Below are positions 26,331 to 34,296 of a DNA stretch of 64,000 bases, one piece after another. Source of the stretch: JASTVH01 sp042862465 (lineage in GTDB: Bacteria; Pseudomonadota; Gammaproteobacteria; Pseudomonadales; Oleiphilaceae); NCBI GenBank assembly GCA_042862465.1, contig JASTVH010000001.1:610236-674235 (forward strand). The letters are read 5' to 3'. The notes below the pieces were generated by a model. The model had not been told where the DNA came from, ran no database searches, and saw nothing but the letters and a program-made list of their open reading frames with translations. Position 1 is the stretch's first letter; every line of letters begins with the position of its first letter. Position numbers and translations under genes: made by a program.

Positions 26331-28574
26331 ATGGCCACCCCAAGCGGCACGACCTACACCTGTCCCATGCATCCGGAAGTAGTGTCGGATCAGCCAGGAG
26401 AGTGCCCGAAATGCGGAATGGCCCTGGAGCCTCAATCACCGCCACAGCCCGCAACCCGGACAGAGTGGACCTGCCCGATGCATCCGGAGATCGTCCGGGA
26501 GGCCCCCGGGGACTGCCCGATCTGCGGCATGGCCCTGGAGCCTCGTGAGGTATCGGCGGAACCGGAGGAGAATCCTGAACTGAAGGATATGACGCACCGC
26601 TTCTGGGTGGGGGCGATCTTGACCCTGCCAGTGGTATTTTTGGCGATGGGTGGGTTCGTTCCCGGGATCGACATGGACGCGCTTGTTCCTCACGGCGTCC
26701 GGGTCTGGCTGGAACTGGGCCTGTCGACCCCGGTGGTGGCGTGGAGCGGCTGGCCTTTCTTTGTGCGGGGGTGGCGATCCCTGCAGGGCTGGAACCTGAA
26801 CATGTTCACCCTGATCGGGCTGGGTGTTGGCGTGGCTTACGTCTATAGCGTGATTGCGACTCTTTTCCCCGGCCTGTTTCCTCCGTCATTTCAGGATGGC
26901 AACGGCCAGGTTGCCGTGTATTTCGAAGCGGCAGCGGTCATCGTGACGCTGGTGCTCCTGGGCCAGGTCATGGAGCTACGCGCCCGTAGCTCCACCAATG
27001 CCGCCATCAAGGCCCTCCTGGGCCTGGCGCCGAAGACAGCCAGACGCGTGAATGCCGATGGCAGCGAGCAGGACATACCCCTGGAGCAGGTGCAGACCGG
27101 AGACCGGTTACGGGTCAGGCCCGGCGAAAAAGTGCCGGTGGACGGGACCGTGATCGAGGGCAATTCGTCGGTGGACGAATCCATGATCACCGGCGAGCCC
27201 GTTCCGGTGGAAAAAGCGGATGGCAGCGATGTGATTGGCGCCACCATCAACGGTACCGGCTCGTTGGTTATTGAGGCCAAACGGGTGGGGCGCGATACGC
27301 TGCTGTCGCAGATCGTGCAGATGGTCGCCGATGCCAGTCGCAGCCGCGCCCCCATTCAAAATCTGGTGGATGTGGTGGCGGGGTACTTCGTTCCCGCCGT
27401 GGTGGTGACCGCCATGATCACCTTTGCCGTCTGGGGTATTTGGGGGCCGGAGCCAGCCATGGCCTACGCGCTGATCAATGCCGTGGCGGTGCTGATCATT
27501 GCCTGCCCCTGCGCTCTTGGATTGGCGACGCCCATGTCCATCATGGTGGCCAGTGGCAAGGGCGCTTCCGTGGGTGTGCTGTTCAAGAACGCCGAGGCCA
27601 TCCAGACCCTGCGCGACGTTGACACCTTGATCGTGGACAAGACCGGCACACTGACCGAAGGCAGGCCGCGGCTGCAGGATGTGGTGGCGCTGGAAGGGTT
27701 TGGTGAGAATGAAGTGCTGGCCCTGGCGGCCACCCTGGAGCGCGGCAGCGAACACCCTCTGGCCGAGGCCATTGTGCAGGGGGCGGAGGCCCGAGAGGTG
27801 GGCCTGGCGAGCTACACCGACTTCGAGTCCGTTACCGGCAAGGGGGTGAAAGGGCGCGTCAATGAACGAGATGTGGCTCTGGGCAATCGGGCCTTGATGG
27901 AAGCACTCGGTATTGAGAGCGCGACCCTGGCGGACAAGGCCGAGTCCCTGCGCGCCGAAGGCAAGACCGCCATGTTCGTGGCCGTGGATGGCCGGCCCGC
28001 CGGCCTGGTAGCGGTGGCCGACCCCATTAAAGAGACCACCGGGGAGGCCATCAAGGCCCTGCACGGAGAAGGCATCCGCATCGTCATGCTTACCGGTGAC
28101 AGTGCCACCACTGCCAGGGCCGTGGCCGGCAAGCTGGGGATCGATGAGGTCATGGCGGAGGTACTGCCGGAGCAGAAAGCGGAAAAGGTGAAGGCCCTTC
28201 AGGCCGAAGGCCGCTTCGTGGCCATGGCTGGCGACGGCATCAACGATGCCCCGGCTCTGGCGCAGGCCCAGGTGGGCATCGCCATGGGCACCGGCACCGA
28301 TGTCGCGATGGAAAGCGCGGGCGTCACGCTGGTCAAGGGCGACCTGCGGGGCATTGTCCGGGCCCGGCGCCTGAGCCGCGGTACCATGCGCAACATCAAG
28401 CAGAACCTGTTTTTTGCCTTTGTCTACAACGGGGTTGGCGTCCCTATTGCCGCCGGGATCCTGTACCCGGCCTTTGGCATTCTTCTGTCGCCGATCATTG
28501 CCGCCGCGGCCATGTCGTTTAGCTCCGTCTCGGTGGTCGGCAATGCGCTGCGCTTACGCAAAGTGAGGATCTGA
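26331..28574 (+). CDS. Copper-exporting P1B-type ATPase
   Basis: 747 residues. Two short N-terminal metal-binding repeats are present (CPMHPEVVSDQPGECPKCGM and CPMHPEIVREAPGDCPICGM), with no CxxC HMA domains. Then come eight membrane helices, actuator TGEP, the CPC copper motif in IACPCALGLATPM, the phosphorylation site DKTGTLTEG, the HP motif in GSEHPLAEA, and hinge MAGDGINDAPAL. It exports Cu(I) from the cytoplasm. The ATG at 26331 has no ribosome site, whereas a good one (AAGGA) precedes an ATG at 26279 in a neighbouring frame that encodes a His-rich start (MNQCEHHKQDQ). Removing one C of the CCCC near 26340 would join the two. Confidence 0.95.
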   Translation: MATPSGTTYTCPMHPEVVSDQPGECPKCGMALEPQSPPQPATRTEWTCPMHPEIVREAPGDCPICGMALEPREVSAEPEENPELKDMTHRFWVGAILTLPVVFLAMGGFVPGIDMDALVPHGVRVWLELGLSTPVVAWSGWPFFVRGWRSLQGWNLNMFTLIGLGVGVAYVYSVIATLFPGLFPPSFQDGNGQVAVYFEAAAVIVTLVLLGQVMELRARSSTNAAIKALLGLAPKTARRVNADGSEQDIPLEQVQTGDRLRVRPGEKVPVDGTVIEGNSSVDESMITGEPVPVEKADGSDVIGATINGTGSLVIEAKRVGRDTLLSQIVQMVADASRSRAPIQNLVDVVAGYFVPAVVVTAMITFAVWGIWGPEPAMAYALINAVAVLIIACPCALGLATPMSIMVASGKGASVGVLFKNAEAIQTLRDVDTLIVDKTGTLTEGRPRLQDVVALEGFGENEVLALAATLERGSEHPLAEAIVQGAEAREVGLASYTDFESVTGKGVKGRVNERDVALGNRALMEALGIESATLADKAESLRAEGKTAMFVAVDGRPAGLVAVADPIKETTGEAIKALHGEGIRIVMLTGDSATTARAVAGKLGIDEVMAEVLPEQKAEKVKALQAEGRFVAMAGDGINDAPALAQAQVGIAMGTGTDVAMESAGVTLVKGDLRGIVRARRLSRGTMRNIKQNLFFAFVYNGVGVPIAAGILYPAFGILLSPIIAAAAMSFSSVSVVGNALRLRKVRI

Positions 28575-28576
28575 TT

Positions 28577-28840
28577 ATGAGCGAATCCCCCCTCGACCAT
28601 CACAAGCCTGGCCCGCTGCGCTTCTGGCTGCCATTCGCGGTGTTCCTGGCCATCGCCGTGTTCTTCCTGTGGGAAGAGCACCGGGCCCACATTCTGGGGG
28701 CGTTGCCCTGGATTCTTATACTGGCAGTATGCCCGCTCATGCACCTGTTCATGCACCACGGCCACGGCGGGCACGGTGGCCATGGCGGCCATGGCGGCCA
28801 TGACAGCAACCATAAGGACGATACCGATGAACGGCACTGA
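28577..28840 (+). CDS. DUF2933 small membrane protein with His-Gly tail
   Basis: 87 residues. Two membrane helices (FWLPFAVFLAIAVFFLW and ALPWILILAVCPLMHLFMHH) are followed by a (GHGGHG)n His-rich tail. The pattern matches DUF2933 proteins, which often accompany copper ATPases. It begins 2 bp after the ATPase stop and overlaps the next gene by 14 bp. A role in handing over or buffering Cu is inferred from the His tail and position. Confidence 0.8.
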   Translation: MSESPLDHHKPGPLRFWLPFAVFLAIAVFFLWEEHRAHILGALPWILILAVCPLMHLFMHHGHGGHGGHGGHGGHDSNHKDDTDERH

Positions 28841-29483
28841 AGTAACCAACGAGTATGGGCTTTGGAGCCTCGTCATCCTGAATTCGGTGCTTTTCATCTT
28901 TTTCGCATTCAGCTTCTTCAAGCCACAGACCAAGCGCGACTGGCGCTCTTTTGGCGCCTTTAGCGCCTTCCTGGTTGCTCTTTTCACGGAGATGTACGGA
29001 TTCCCCTTAACCATCTACTTTCTCTCCGGCTGGCTGCAAAGCAACTATCCGGGGGTGGACTGGTTCACCCACGATGCCGGGCATCTGCTGGAGATGATGT
29101 TTGGCTGGGAGGCGAACCCTCATTTTGGTCCCTTCCACATCTTGAGCATGGTCTTCATCATCGTGGGGTTTGGCGTGATCGCCGCCGGCTGGCGTGTTCT
29201 TTACGCCGCGCAGCGCTCCGGACAGCTGGCGACCGAAGGTCCCTATGCCTACATGCGCCACCCGCAATACGCCGGCTTCGTGCTGGTGATGTTCGGGTTT
29301 CTCCTGCAGTGGCCCACGTTGCTGACCCTGGCGATGTTTCCGGTTTTGCTGTGGATGTACGCCCGCTTGTCCGTGCACGAAGAGCGGGAGGTTGAGCAGG
29401 CTTTTGGCGACGAATGGCGCCGTTATGCGGCCGAAACGCCGCGGTTTATTCCCAGACTGCAATCGCTGCAACGCAAGGCCTGA
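28827..29483 (+). CDS. Isoprenylcysteine carboxyl methyltransferase-family membrane protein
   Basis: 218 residues with several membrane helices. It carries the ICMT/phospholipid methyltransferase signature: EGPYAYMRHPQYAGFVL and a C-terminal EEREVEQAFGDEWRRYAAET. AAGGAC precedes ATG 28827. Bacterial members methylate small molecules or lipids, and the substrate here is unknown. Such genes recur next to DUF2933 and copper ATPases, so a membrane-lipid role in metal stress is possible. Confidence 0.85.
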   Translation: MNGTEVTNEYGLWSLVILNSVLFIFFAFSFFKPQTKRDWRSFGAFSAFLVALFTEMYGFPLTIYFLSGWLQSNYPGVDWFTHDAGHLLEMMFGWEANPHFGPFHILSMVFIIVGFGVIAAGWRVLYAAQRSGQLATEGPYAYMRHPQYAGFVLVMFGFLLQWPTLLTLAMFPVLLWMYARLSVHEEREVEQAFGDEWRRYAAETPRFIPRLQSLQRKA

Positions 29484-29516
29484 CTCCGGGGCGCGTTGTG
29501 GCGAAGGTAGACCGTT

Positions 29517-30617
29517 ATGGACGACTGCCGTACAGCACCAGAGACTCCGGACAGCGACCGGGCCAGAGGATTTGATCTCTTCACCGAAGGCGATGCGCTC
29601 TACGACGCCATGCTCGCGGATATACGCGCCGCAACACAGCGAGTTTGGCTGGAGACCTACATCTGGGTGGAAGACCCGGTCGGCAAGCTGTTCATCGATG
29701 CACTGAGCCAGAAAGCGCGGGAAGGGCTGGACGTCCGGGTACGAGTGGATGCCGTTGGCTCCAAGTTCGGGCTGAGGCCCCACGGCATCCGTAAGTTGAA
29801 AGCCAGTGGCGCCGTGTTGTCCTGGTGCCATCCGTGGCAATGGCTGCGACCGTGGCTCTACCACCGGCGCAATCACCGCAAGCTGTTGGTGGTCGACGAC
29901 CGTGCGGCCTATCTGGGCGGTTACAACATCGCCGCCGTCAATTCGCAGCGCCATGTGGGCCGCAAACGTTGGCGTGATACCCAGGTGCGTTTGACCGGGG
30001 CGCCCGTCAGGCTCTGTGTCGAGGCCTTCCGTGTATTCGGGCGAGGCCGGCTGTCCTGGCGGGGCGGCAATTCTGGGGCCTATCTGCTGACCAACCACGG
30101 CAAACGCTGCCGCTTCCAGCTGCGCTGCCTTTTTTTAAACCGTATGGCATCGGCGGGCGAGCGCATCTGGCTCACCACACCGTACTTCGTGCCTGATTCG
30201 CGTACCGTAACAGTCCTCAGCCAGGCTGCCCGGCGAGGCGCTGACGTGCGTGTTCTGTTACCGCGCTGCAGTGACGTACCCCTCGCGCAGTGGGCGGCCA
30301 AGGCCTGTTACTCCAGGCTGTTGAATGCCGGGGTGCGCCTTCACGAGTACCAACCTCGGGTACTGCACGCCAAGACCCTGGTTATCGATCGTGAATGGGC
30401 CAGTATCGGGACGGCTAACCTGGATTACCGCAGCCTGTTTATCAATTACGAACTCAATTTCGCCGCCAAATGGCCGGCCTTGAACGCGGCCCTGGCCTGG
30501 GAGTTCGAACGAGACCTGTTGGACGCCCGCAGTATCGGGTTGACCCCCTGGAAGCATCGCGGGGCGTTCAGCCGGATGGAAGAATGGATCGGCTGGGGCT
30601 TACGTCACTGGCTGTAA
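29517..30617 (+). CDS. Phospholipase D/cardiolipin synthase-family protein
   Basis: 366 residues with two HKD motifs: H120-x-K122 (HRRNHRKLLVVDD) and HAKTLVIDREWASIGTANLD near residue 283. These two half-sites form the phosphatidyl-transferase active centre of ClsB-type synthases. No N-terminal membrane helices are present, as in ClsB/YbhO. It probably makes cardiolipin or remodels phospholipids. It follows the methyltransferase by 33 bp. Confidence 0.88.
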   Translation: MDDCRTAPETPDSDRARGFDLFTEGDALYDAMLADIRAATQRVWLETYIWVEDPVGKLFIDALSQKAREGLDVRVRVDAVGSKFGLRPHGIRKLKASGAVLSWCHPWQWLRPWLYHRRNHRKLLVVDDRAAYLGGYNIAAVNSQRHVGRKRWRDTQVRLTGAPVRLCVEAFRVFGRGRLSWRGGNSGAYLLTNHGKRCRFQLRCLFLNRMASAGERIWLTTPYFVPDSRTVTVLSQAARRGADVRVLLPRCSDVPLAQWAAKACYSRLLNAGVRLHEYQPRVLHAKTLVIDREWASIGTANLDYRSLFINYELNFAAKWPALNAALAWEFERDLLDARSIGLTPWKHRGAFSRMEEWIGWGLRHWL

Positions 30618-30641
30618 CTTCACTGAAAACGGGAGAGTGCT

Positions 30642-31712
30642 ATGGGACAGGTGCAAGTGGTCATCAACGGCTATGGAGTGATCGGCAAGCGAGTGGCCGA
30701 TGCGGTCAAGGTCCAGGACGATATGCATCTGGTCGGCGTGGCGGATGTGGTCGATGACTACCGCATCAAGACCGCCGTCCAGCTCGGTATCCCTGTTTAC
30801 GCCGCGGCGCCCGAAGCGGCTCAGTCCATGGCGGCGGCGGGTATCCCGGTGCAGGGTGATTTGGCGGCACTACTGGCACAGGCCGACGTGGTAGTGGACT
30901 GCACCCCGAAAAAGGTCGCCGCCCGGAACAAAGAGGTATATGACAGCACCGGCGTGAAGTCCATTTTCCAGGGCGGCGAACCCCACGAGCTGACCGGCCA
31001 TTCGTTCGTCGCCCAGGCCAACTACAGTTCCGCCCTGGGGCGGGACAGCACCCGGGTGGTCTCCTGCAATACCACCTCCATCGTGCGTACCCTGGGCGCC
31101 CTCAAACAGGCCGGTCTGTTGAAGCGGGCCCGGGGTACTCTGGTTCGGCGTGCCACGGATCCCTGGGAATCCCACCAGGGCGGTATCATGAACACCCTGG
31201 TGCCAGAGCCGCATATTCCCAGCCATCAGGGGCCCGATGCGCAGACCGTGGACCCCGAACTGGATGTGGTCACCATCGCGATCAAGGCGGCGCACAATTC
31301 CAGCCACCTGCACACCTGGTGGGTGGAACTGGCCCGCGAGGCAAGCCGGGAGGAGGTGTTGGCGGCGTTTCGTGAGGCTCCCCGGATCGCCTTCGTTCGA
31401 ATGGCGGATGGTTTGGACGCCTTGAACAGTGTCGTCGAGCTGATGGGTGATCTGGGCCGCCGGCGCGGCGATATGTGGGAAGTGGCCTTGTGGGAGGATG
31501 TGCTGAGCGTAGACGGCAATCAACTCTATTACACCTATCAGGTGTTCAATCAGGCCATCGTAGTCCCGGAAACCATCGACGCCATCCGGGCGCTGACCCG
31601 ATTGGAGGAAGACCCCCAAGCGTCCATCGCCGAAACCGACCGTACACTGGGGGTGATGAATGACTTTCTACGACCGTCGCAAGCCTCTGATGCGGCGAGC
31701 GAGGAGTACTAA
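30642..31712 (+). CDS. Archaeal-type (type II) glyceraldehyde-3-phosphate dehydrogenase
   Basis: 356 residues. It has an N-terminal Rossmann motif (VVINGYGVIGKRVADAV) and the catalytic Cys142 in VSCNTTSIVRTLG, the layout of archaeal GAPDH rather than bacterial GapA. It would oxidise glyceraldehyde-3-phosphate using NAD(P). GGGAG precedes the ATG. It is the penultimate gene of the operon, before a broken metallo-beta-lactamase gene. Its presence beside a copper ATPase is odd; bypass of a metal-poisoned native GAPDH is one idea. Confidence 0.9.
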   Translation: MGQVQVVINGYGVIGKRVADAVKVQDDMHLVGVADVVDDYRIKTAVQLGIPVYAAAPEAAQSMAAAGIPVQGDLAALLAQADVVVDCTPKKVAARNKEVYDSTGVKSIFQGGEPHELTGHSFVAQANYSSALGRDSTRVVSCNTTSIVRTLGALKQAGLLKRARGTLVRRATDPWESHQGGIMNTLVPEPHIPSHQGPDAQTVDPELDVVTIAIKAAHNSSHLHTWWVELAREASREEVLAAFREAPRIAFVRMADGLDALNSVVELMGDLGRRRGDMWEVALWEDVLSVDGNQLYYTYQVFNQAIVVPETIDAIRALTRLEEDPQASIAETDRTLGVMNDFLRPSQASDAASEEY

Positions 31713-31714
31713 CG

Positions 31715-31795
31715 ATGCGAATAACCTTCCTGGGCGGAACCGGCACTGTGACTGGTTCCAAGTATCTTGTGGGCGAGAGTCTTGCTGTGGATTGA
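31715..31795 (+). pseudogene. 5' remnant of an MBL-fold metallohydrolase gene
   Basis: 26 codons reading MRITFLGGTGTVTGSKYLVG..., the invariant start of beta-CASP/RNA-processing-type metallo-beta-lactamase proteins, end abruptly at TGA inside what should be the first core strand. The rest is absent and the next gene on the opposite strand begins within 50 bp. This is a deletion or insertion junction. Confidence 0.75.
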
Positions 31796-31838
31796 TCGCA
31801 ACTGGCGACGACGCTGGGGCTTACTGAGAGCTAAGCCG

Positions 31839-33200
31839 TCACACCTGAAAAACAGGTGCGAATCCACCTCCAGGCGTGCGAAAGTTGGTGGTCTGGCCCT
31901 GATATATCCTCGCCGCAACGAGCAAACTCTTTCCAGCATAGGTGTACAGGCGAATGTCGACTTTTCTGGTGGCCACCGCATCGTCAATTCTCAGGGTTCG
32001 TTCTCCAGCGGGGACTAAGTCCTGGGCGATATAACCGCCGTTCAGAATGTTTTCGAAAACCCGCCGGGTCACTTTGTCGCCCCGGTAGACGCCCTTGCTC
32101 CCATGGCCCGCAACTGGTTTGAAGAATAGGTGGCGCCTGGCACTCCACAACTCAGCCGCGTCCTCCCTCGAAACCTGCCTGGTCCTTGGTATGGCTCTCT
32201 CCAGATAGTCTGCATCCGCCTCATTCAGCCCCCAGTCTCGCAGGGATTGGGGAGCGGAGAGCAGGGTTAGGTTTCGCTTGTCAGCCAGCACGGCATGCAC
32301 ATGGGGGTTGGGCGTTACCACCACTGCGCCATCCAGATACGCATGCCTCAGTGCCGTATGGGGTGCGTCAGCCAGCGCGAAATCCACCAGTCGGTTGTAG
32401 ACCATATCGATGGGCTTGCCGCAGGCTGTCAGGGTGCCGCCGGCATACTCCAGCTCCGAGGGATCGAGTATCAACGTCTCAATTCCTTTCGCCTGGAGAA
32501 GCTGTTGGGCCAACCGGAACTCGGGGAACATAAACTGGCTCTTCGGGGCATCATCCACAATGGCCAGGCGGCCGGGTACGGAACTGGCCTGCTGCCTTTG
32601 CCACTCCCGTTTGAACATTGTGAACACCGCGTTCTCGAATCCATCAAGTGCTCGGTAGGTTGCCTCGGTCTGTTGAGATGGGGCACAGCAGCGGTGTTGG
32701 GCTCTTGCCAGCGCAACGTTCAGAAAGGCACCTCCGGCATTGGTGTTAATCTCGATCAGCCGGGGGCCGTCTGGGGCCAGGTGAAAGTCGTAACCCATGA
32801 AGGCCCCTATGGGACCCGGATTGGAACGTGCGATTTCCGGTGCCCAGGACAGCACACGCTCACGGTATGAAGGAAGTTCGGTGGCCGATTCGATCGCTTG
32901 AACGATTCGCTCCATCGTTGCTATGTCAGCGTGAGAAACGAACACCGGAGTATTTGAGAAAAAGTCGTCAAATTCCGGGACTACCGTCGGGTCAGTCCCG
33001 CCGTTCACAAGTTGATTCCGAAGGCTCTTGTTAAGAGCCTCCCGGTCAAGAGTGACACAGTAGCATTGACGGTTGAGTCGATCGGCTTGTGTTTTGGCTA
33101 ATCGGTGATTGTCGTGGCTTGGTTCGTGCATTTGGGGGTGGCAGGTCGAAGGTGGATTGGTTCCCACCACGCCTTTCCCGATCAACGAAACATGGTGCAT
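31839..33200 (-). CDS. ATP-grasp-like protein of unknown function
   Basis: Up to 453 residues (ATG 33200; ATG 33131 is an alternative, and neither has a good ribosome site). The C-terminal half has ATP-grasp-like features: RHLFFKPVAGHGSKGVYRGD, GGYIAQDLVPAGERT and DIRLYTYAGKSLLVAARIYQ. Near residue 150 GPRLIEINTNAGGAFLNVAL resembles a metal/phosphate-binding strand. Cys residues occur near 46-48 and 192-193. It may ligate two small molecules; the substrate is unknown. It is transcribed opposite to its neighbours. Confidence 0.7.
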   Translation of the reverse strand: MHHVSLIGKGVVGTNPPSTCHPQMHEPSHDNHRLAKTQADRLNRQCYCVTLDREALNKSLRNQLVNGGTDPTVVPEFDDFFSNTPVFVSHADIATMERIVQAIESATELPSYRERVLSWAPEIARSNPGPIGAFMGYDFHLAPDGPRLIEINTNAGGAFLNVALARAQHRCCAPSQQTEATYRALDGFENAVFTMFKREWQRQQASSVPGRLAIVDDAPKSQFMFPEFRLAQQLLQAKGIETLILDPSELEYAGGTLTACGKPIDMVYNRLVDFALADAPHTALRHAYLDGAVVVTPNPHVHAVLADKRNLTLLSAPQSLRDWGLNEADADYLERAIPRTRQVSREDAAELWSARRHLFFKPVAGHGSKGVYRGDKVTRRVFENILNGGYIAQDLVPAGERTLRIDDAVATRKVDIRLYTYAGKSLLVAARIYQGQTTNFRTPGGGFAPVFQV

Positions 33201-33466
33201 TGAAACGGCGCGCTGAGTAACAGGTGGGGTATATGAGAGATACAGCGTACCACTGCCTCTGGCCCCGCATCATCTAGTTTCCAGTGATGGACGCCTCTTG
33301 GTGCAATGGATTTTGGTCTGGCGTGCCCGCCGCCAACGATGTCCACAATGCCAACCCGTGCCATAGCCCAACGGAATCTAGGTAAGTTAAGTCATTCAGG
33401 CTGGACTCGATTGTGCTCACGACCGGCTGTTTGTCATCGGACCTGATTCGCAATTCGTCGTTGTAG

Positions 33467-33489
33467 AAAAAAGCCACCCGCAGGTGGCT
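33467..33489 (-). terminator. Orphan intrinsic terminator (minus strand)
   Basis: On the minus strand the stem AGCCACC/GGTGGCT with a 4-base loop is followed by TTTTTT. It does not follow any recognisable minus-strand gene. Confidence 0.7.
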
Positions 33490-33566
33490 CAAGGCAGGAA
33501 TACGCAATAAACAATGACTGTACCCTGATGCATGGGCACGAAAGCTATGAGGGCGTGCCCGTACAC
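33467..33566 (-). ncRNA. Candidate small RNA with 5' hairpin and intrinsic terminator
   Basis: On the minus strand a degenerate box CTTAAG-GTTGA-ATTCAG (33589-33605) is followed after 10 bp by TTTAAT (33573-33578). The predicted transcript starts near 33566, forms a 7-bp hairpin CGTGCCC/GGGCACG (33534-33560), and ends at a terminator with six T's (33467-33472). No protein gene lies upstream on this strand, so the terminator is otherwise orphaned. Confidence 0.35.
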
Positions 33567-33658
33567 CCGTTCATTAAACCCCATCAAACTGAATTCAACC
33601 TTAAGAAAACACTGCGGAATCCCGGTTCTACCCTCGGTCGCCGAGCCAATCCTTTTTT

Positions 33659-33672
33659 TTGATCCGAATCAA
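33659..33672 (+). promoter_or_regulatory. Perfect FNR/ANR box before the Met/His-rich gene
   Basis: TTGAT-CCGA-ATCAA is a perfect half-site pair, 25 bp before an NTTCAG box. The spacing is within 1 bp of that at 24038-24091. The preceding T8 run adds curvature. Confidence 0.7.
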
Positions 33673-33696
33673 CGAATGGGTGGGTCAGCCCTGTCC

Positions 33697-33713
33697 ATTC
33701 AGTTTCATTTCAG
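33697..33713 (+). promoter_or_regulatory. NTTCAG direct-repeat box before the Met/His-rich gene
   Basis: ATTCAG-TTTCA-TTTCAG, 11-bp period, 68 bp before the ATG at 33781. Confidence 0.65.
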
Positions 33714-33780
33714 CTGGCTCGGGCAGTGTGTGGAATGCGTTACTCAATTCTCGCTGAACAACAACCTGGAGAGGACTTCC

Positions 33781-34236
33781 ATGCTATCAATGGCCCGACC
33801 TATCGTTCTGAGCCTGGTACTGGCCGCACCGGCTATAGCCCAATCAGGCCCGGAGCACGAGCAGCATCATAACGATGAGGCCGCAAGCTCCGCGCAGTCG
33901 CCATCTCAATCCGGCGGCATGATGGTGGAGCAAATGCAAGAGCATATGCAGCGTATGCACGATCAGATGAGCCGCATCCGCGCTGAAACCGACCCCGAAA
34001 AGCGGCAGGCCTTGATGCGTGAGCACATAAAAGCCATGCAAGACATGATGGCCAAGATGCATGGCGAGGGCGGCATGATGGCCCAGGGGGGAATGATGAT
34101 GGGCCAAGGCCAGTCGATTGGGGAGGGGAATGCATCCCCACTGCACATGCAGCTTGAACGGCGAATGGACATGATGGAAAGCATGATGCAACAGATGCTG
34201 GAAATGCAGCGGATGCGGCTCCCTGAGCCTGAGTGA
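33781..34236 (+). CDS. Met/His-rich periplasmic protein
   Basis: 151 residues. Start 33781 follows GGAGAGGA. A signal peptide ends near AIAQSG. The mature part is full of Met and His (GGMMVEQMQEHMQRMHDQM, MAKMHGEGGMMAQGGMMMG, MDMMESMMQQMLEMQRM). Such Met-rich helices bind Cu(I) or Ag(I), so a periplasmic copper chaperone or sponge is likely. Its promoter has both the FNR-type and the NTTCAG box. The next gene is a broken MFS transporter. Confidence 0.8.
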   Translation: MLSMARPIVLSLVLAAPAIAQSGPEHEQHHNDEAASSAQSPSQSGGMMVEQMQEHMQRMHDQMSRIRAETDPEKRQALMREHIKAMQDMMAKMHGEGGMMAQGGMMMGQGQSIGEGNASPLHMQLERRMDMMESMMQQMLEMQRMRLPEPE

Positions 34237-34296
34237 CACCCAACTGAACGGACTGTGAATATGCCGTATTTAACCTCACCTTAGCCGGGCAGGCGG

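Noticed and set aside
33389..33402. Single ATTCAG near 33395 as a further metal box
   Set aside because: No partner at the 11-bp period and no gene in the right direction.
33274..33507. Minus-strand open frame of 77 codons
   Set aside because: It runs straight through the orphan terminator hairpin, has no ribosome site and resembles no protein.
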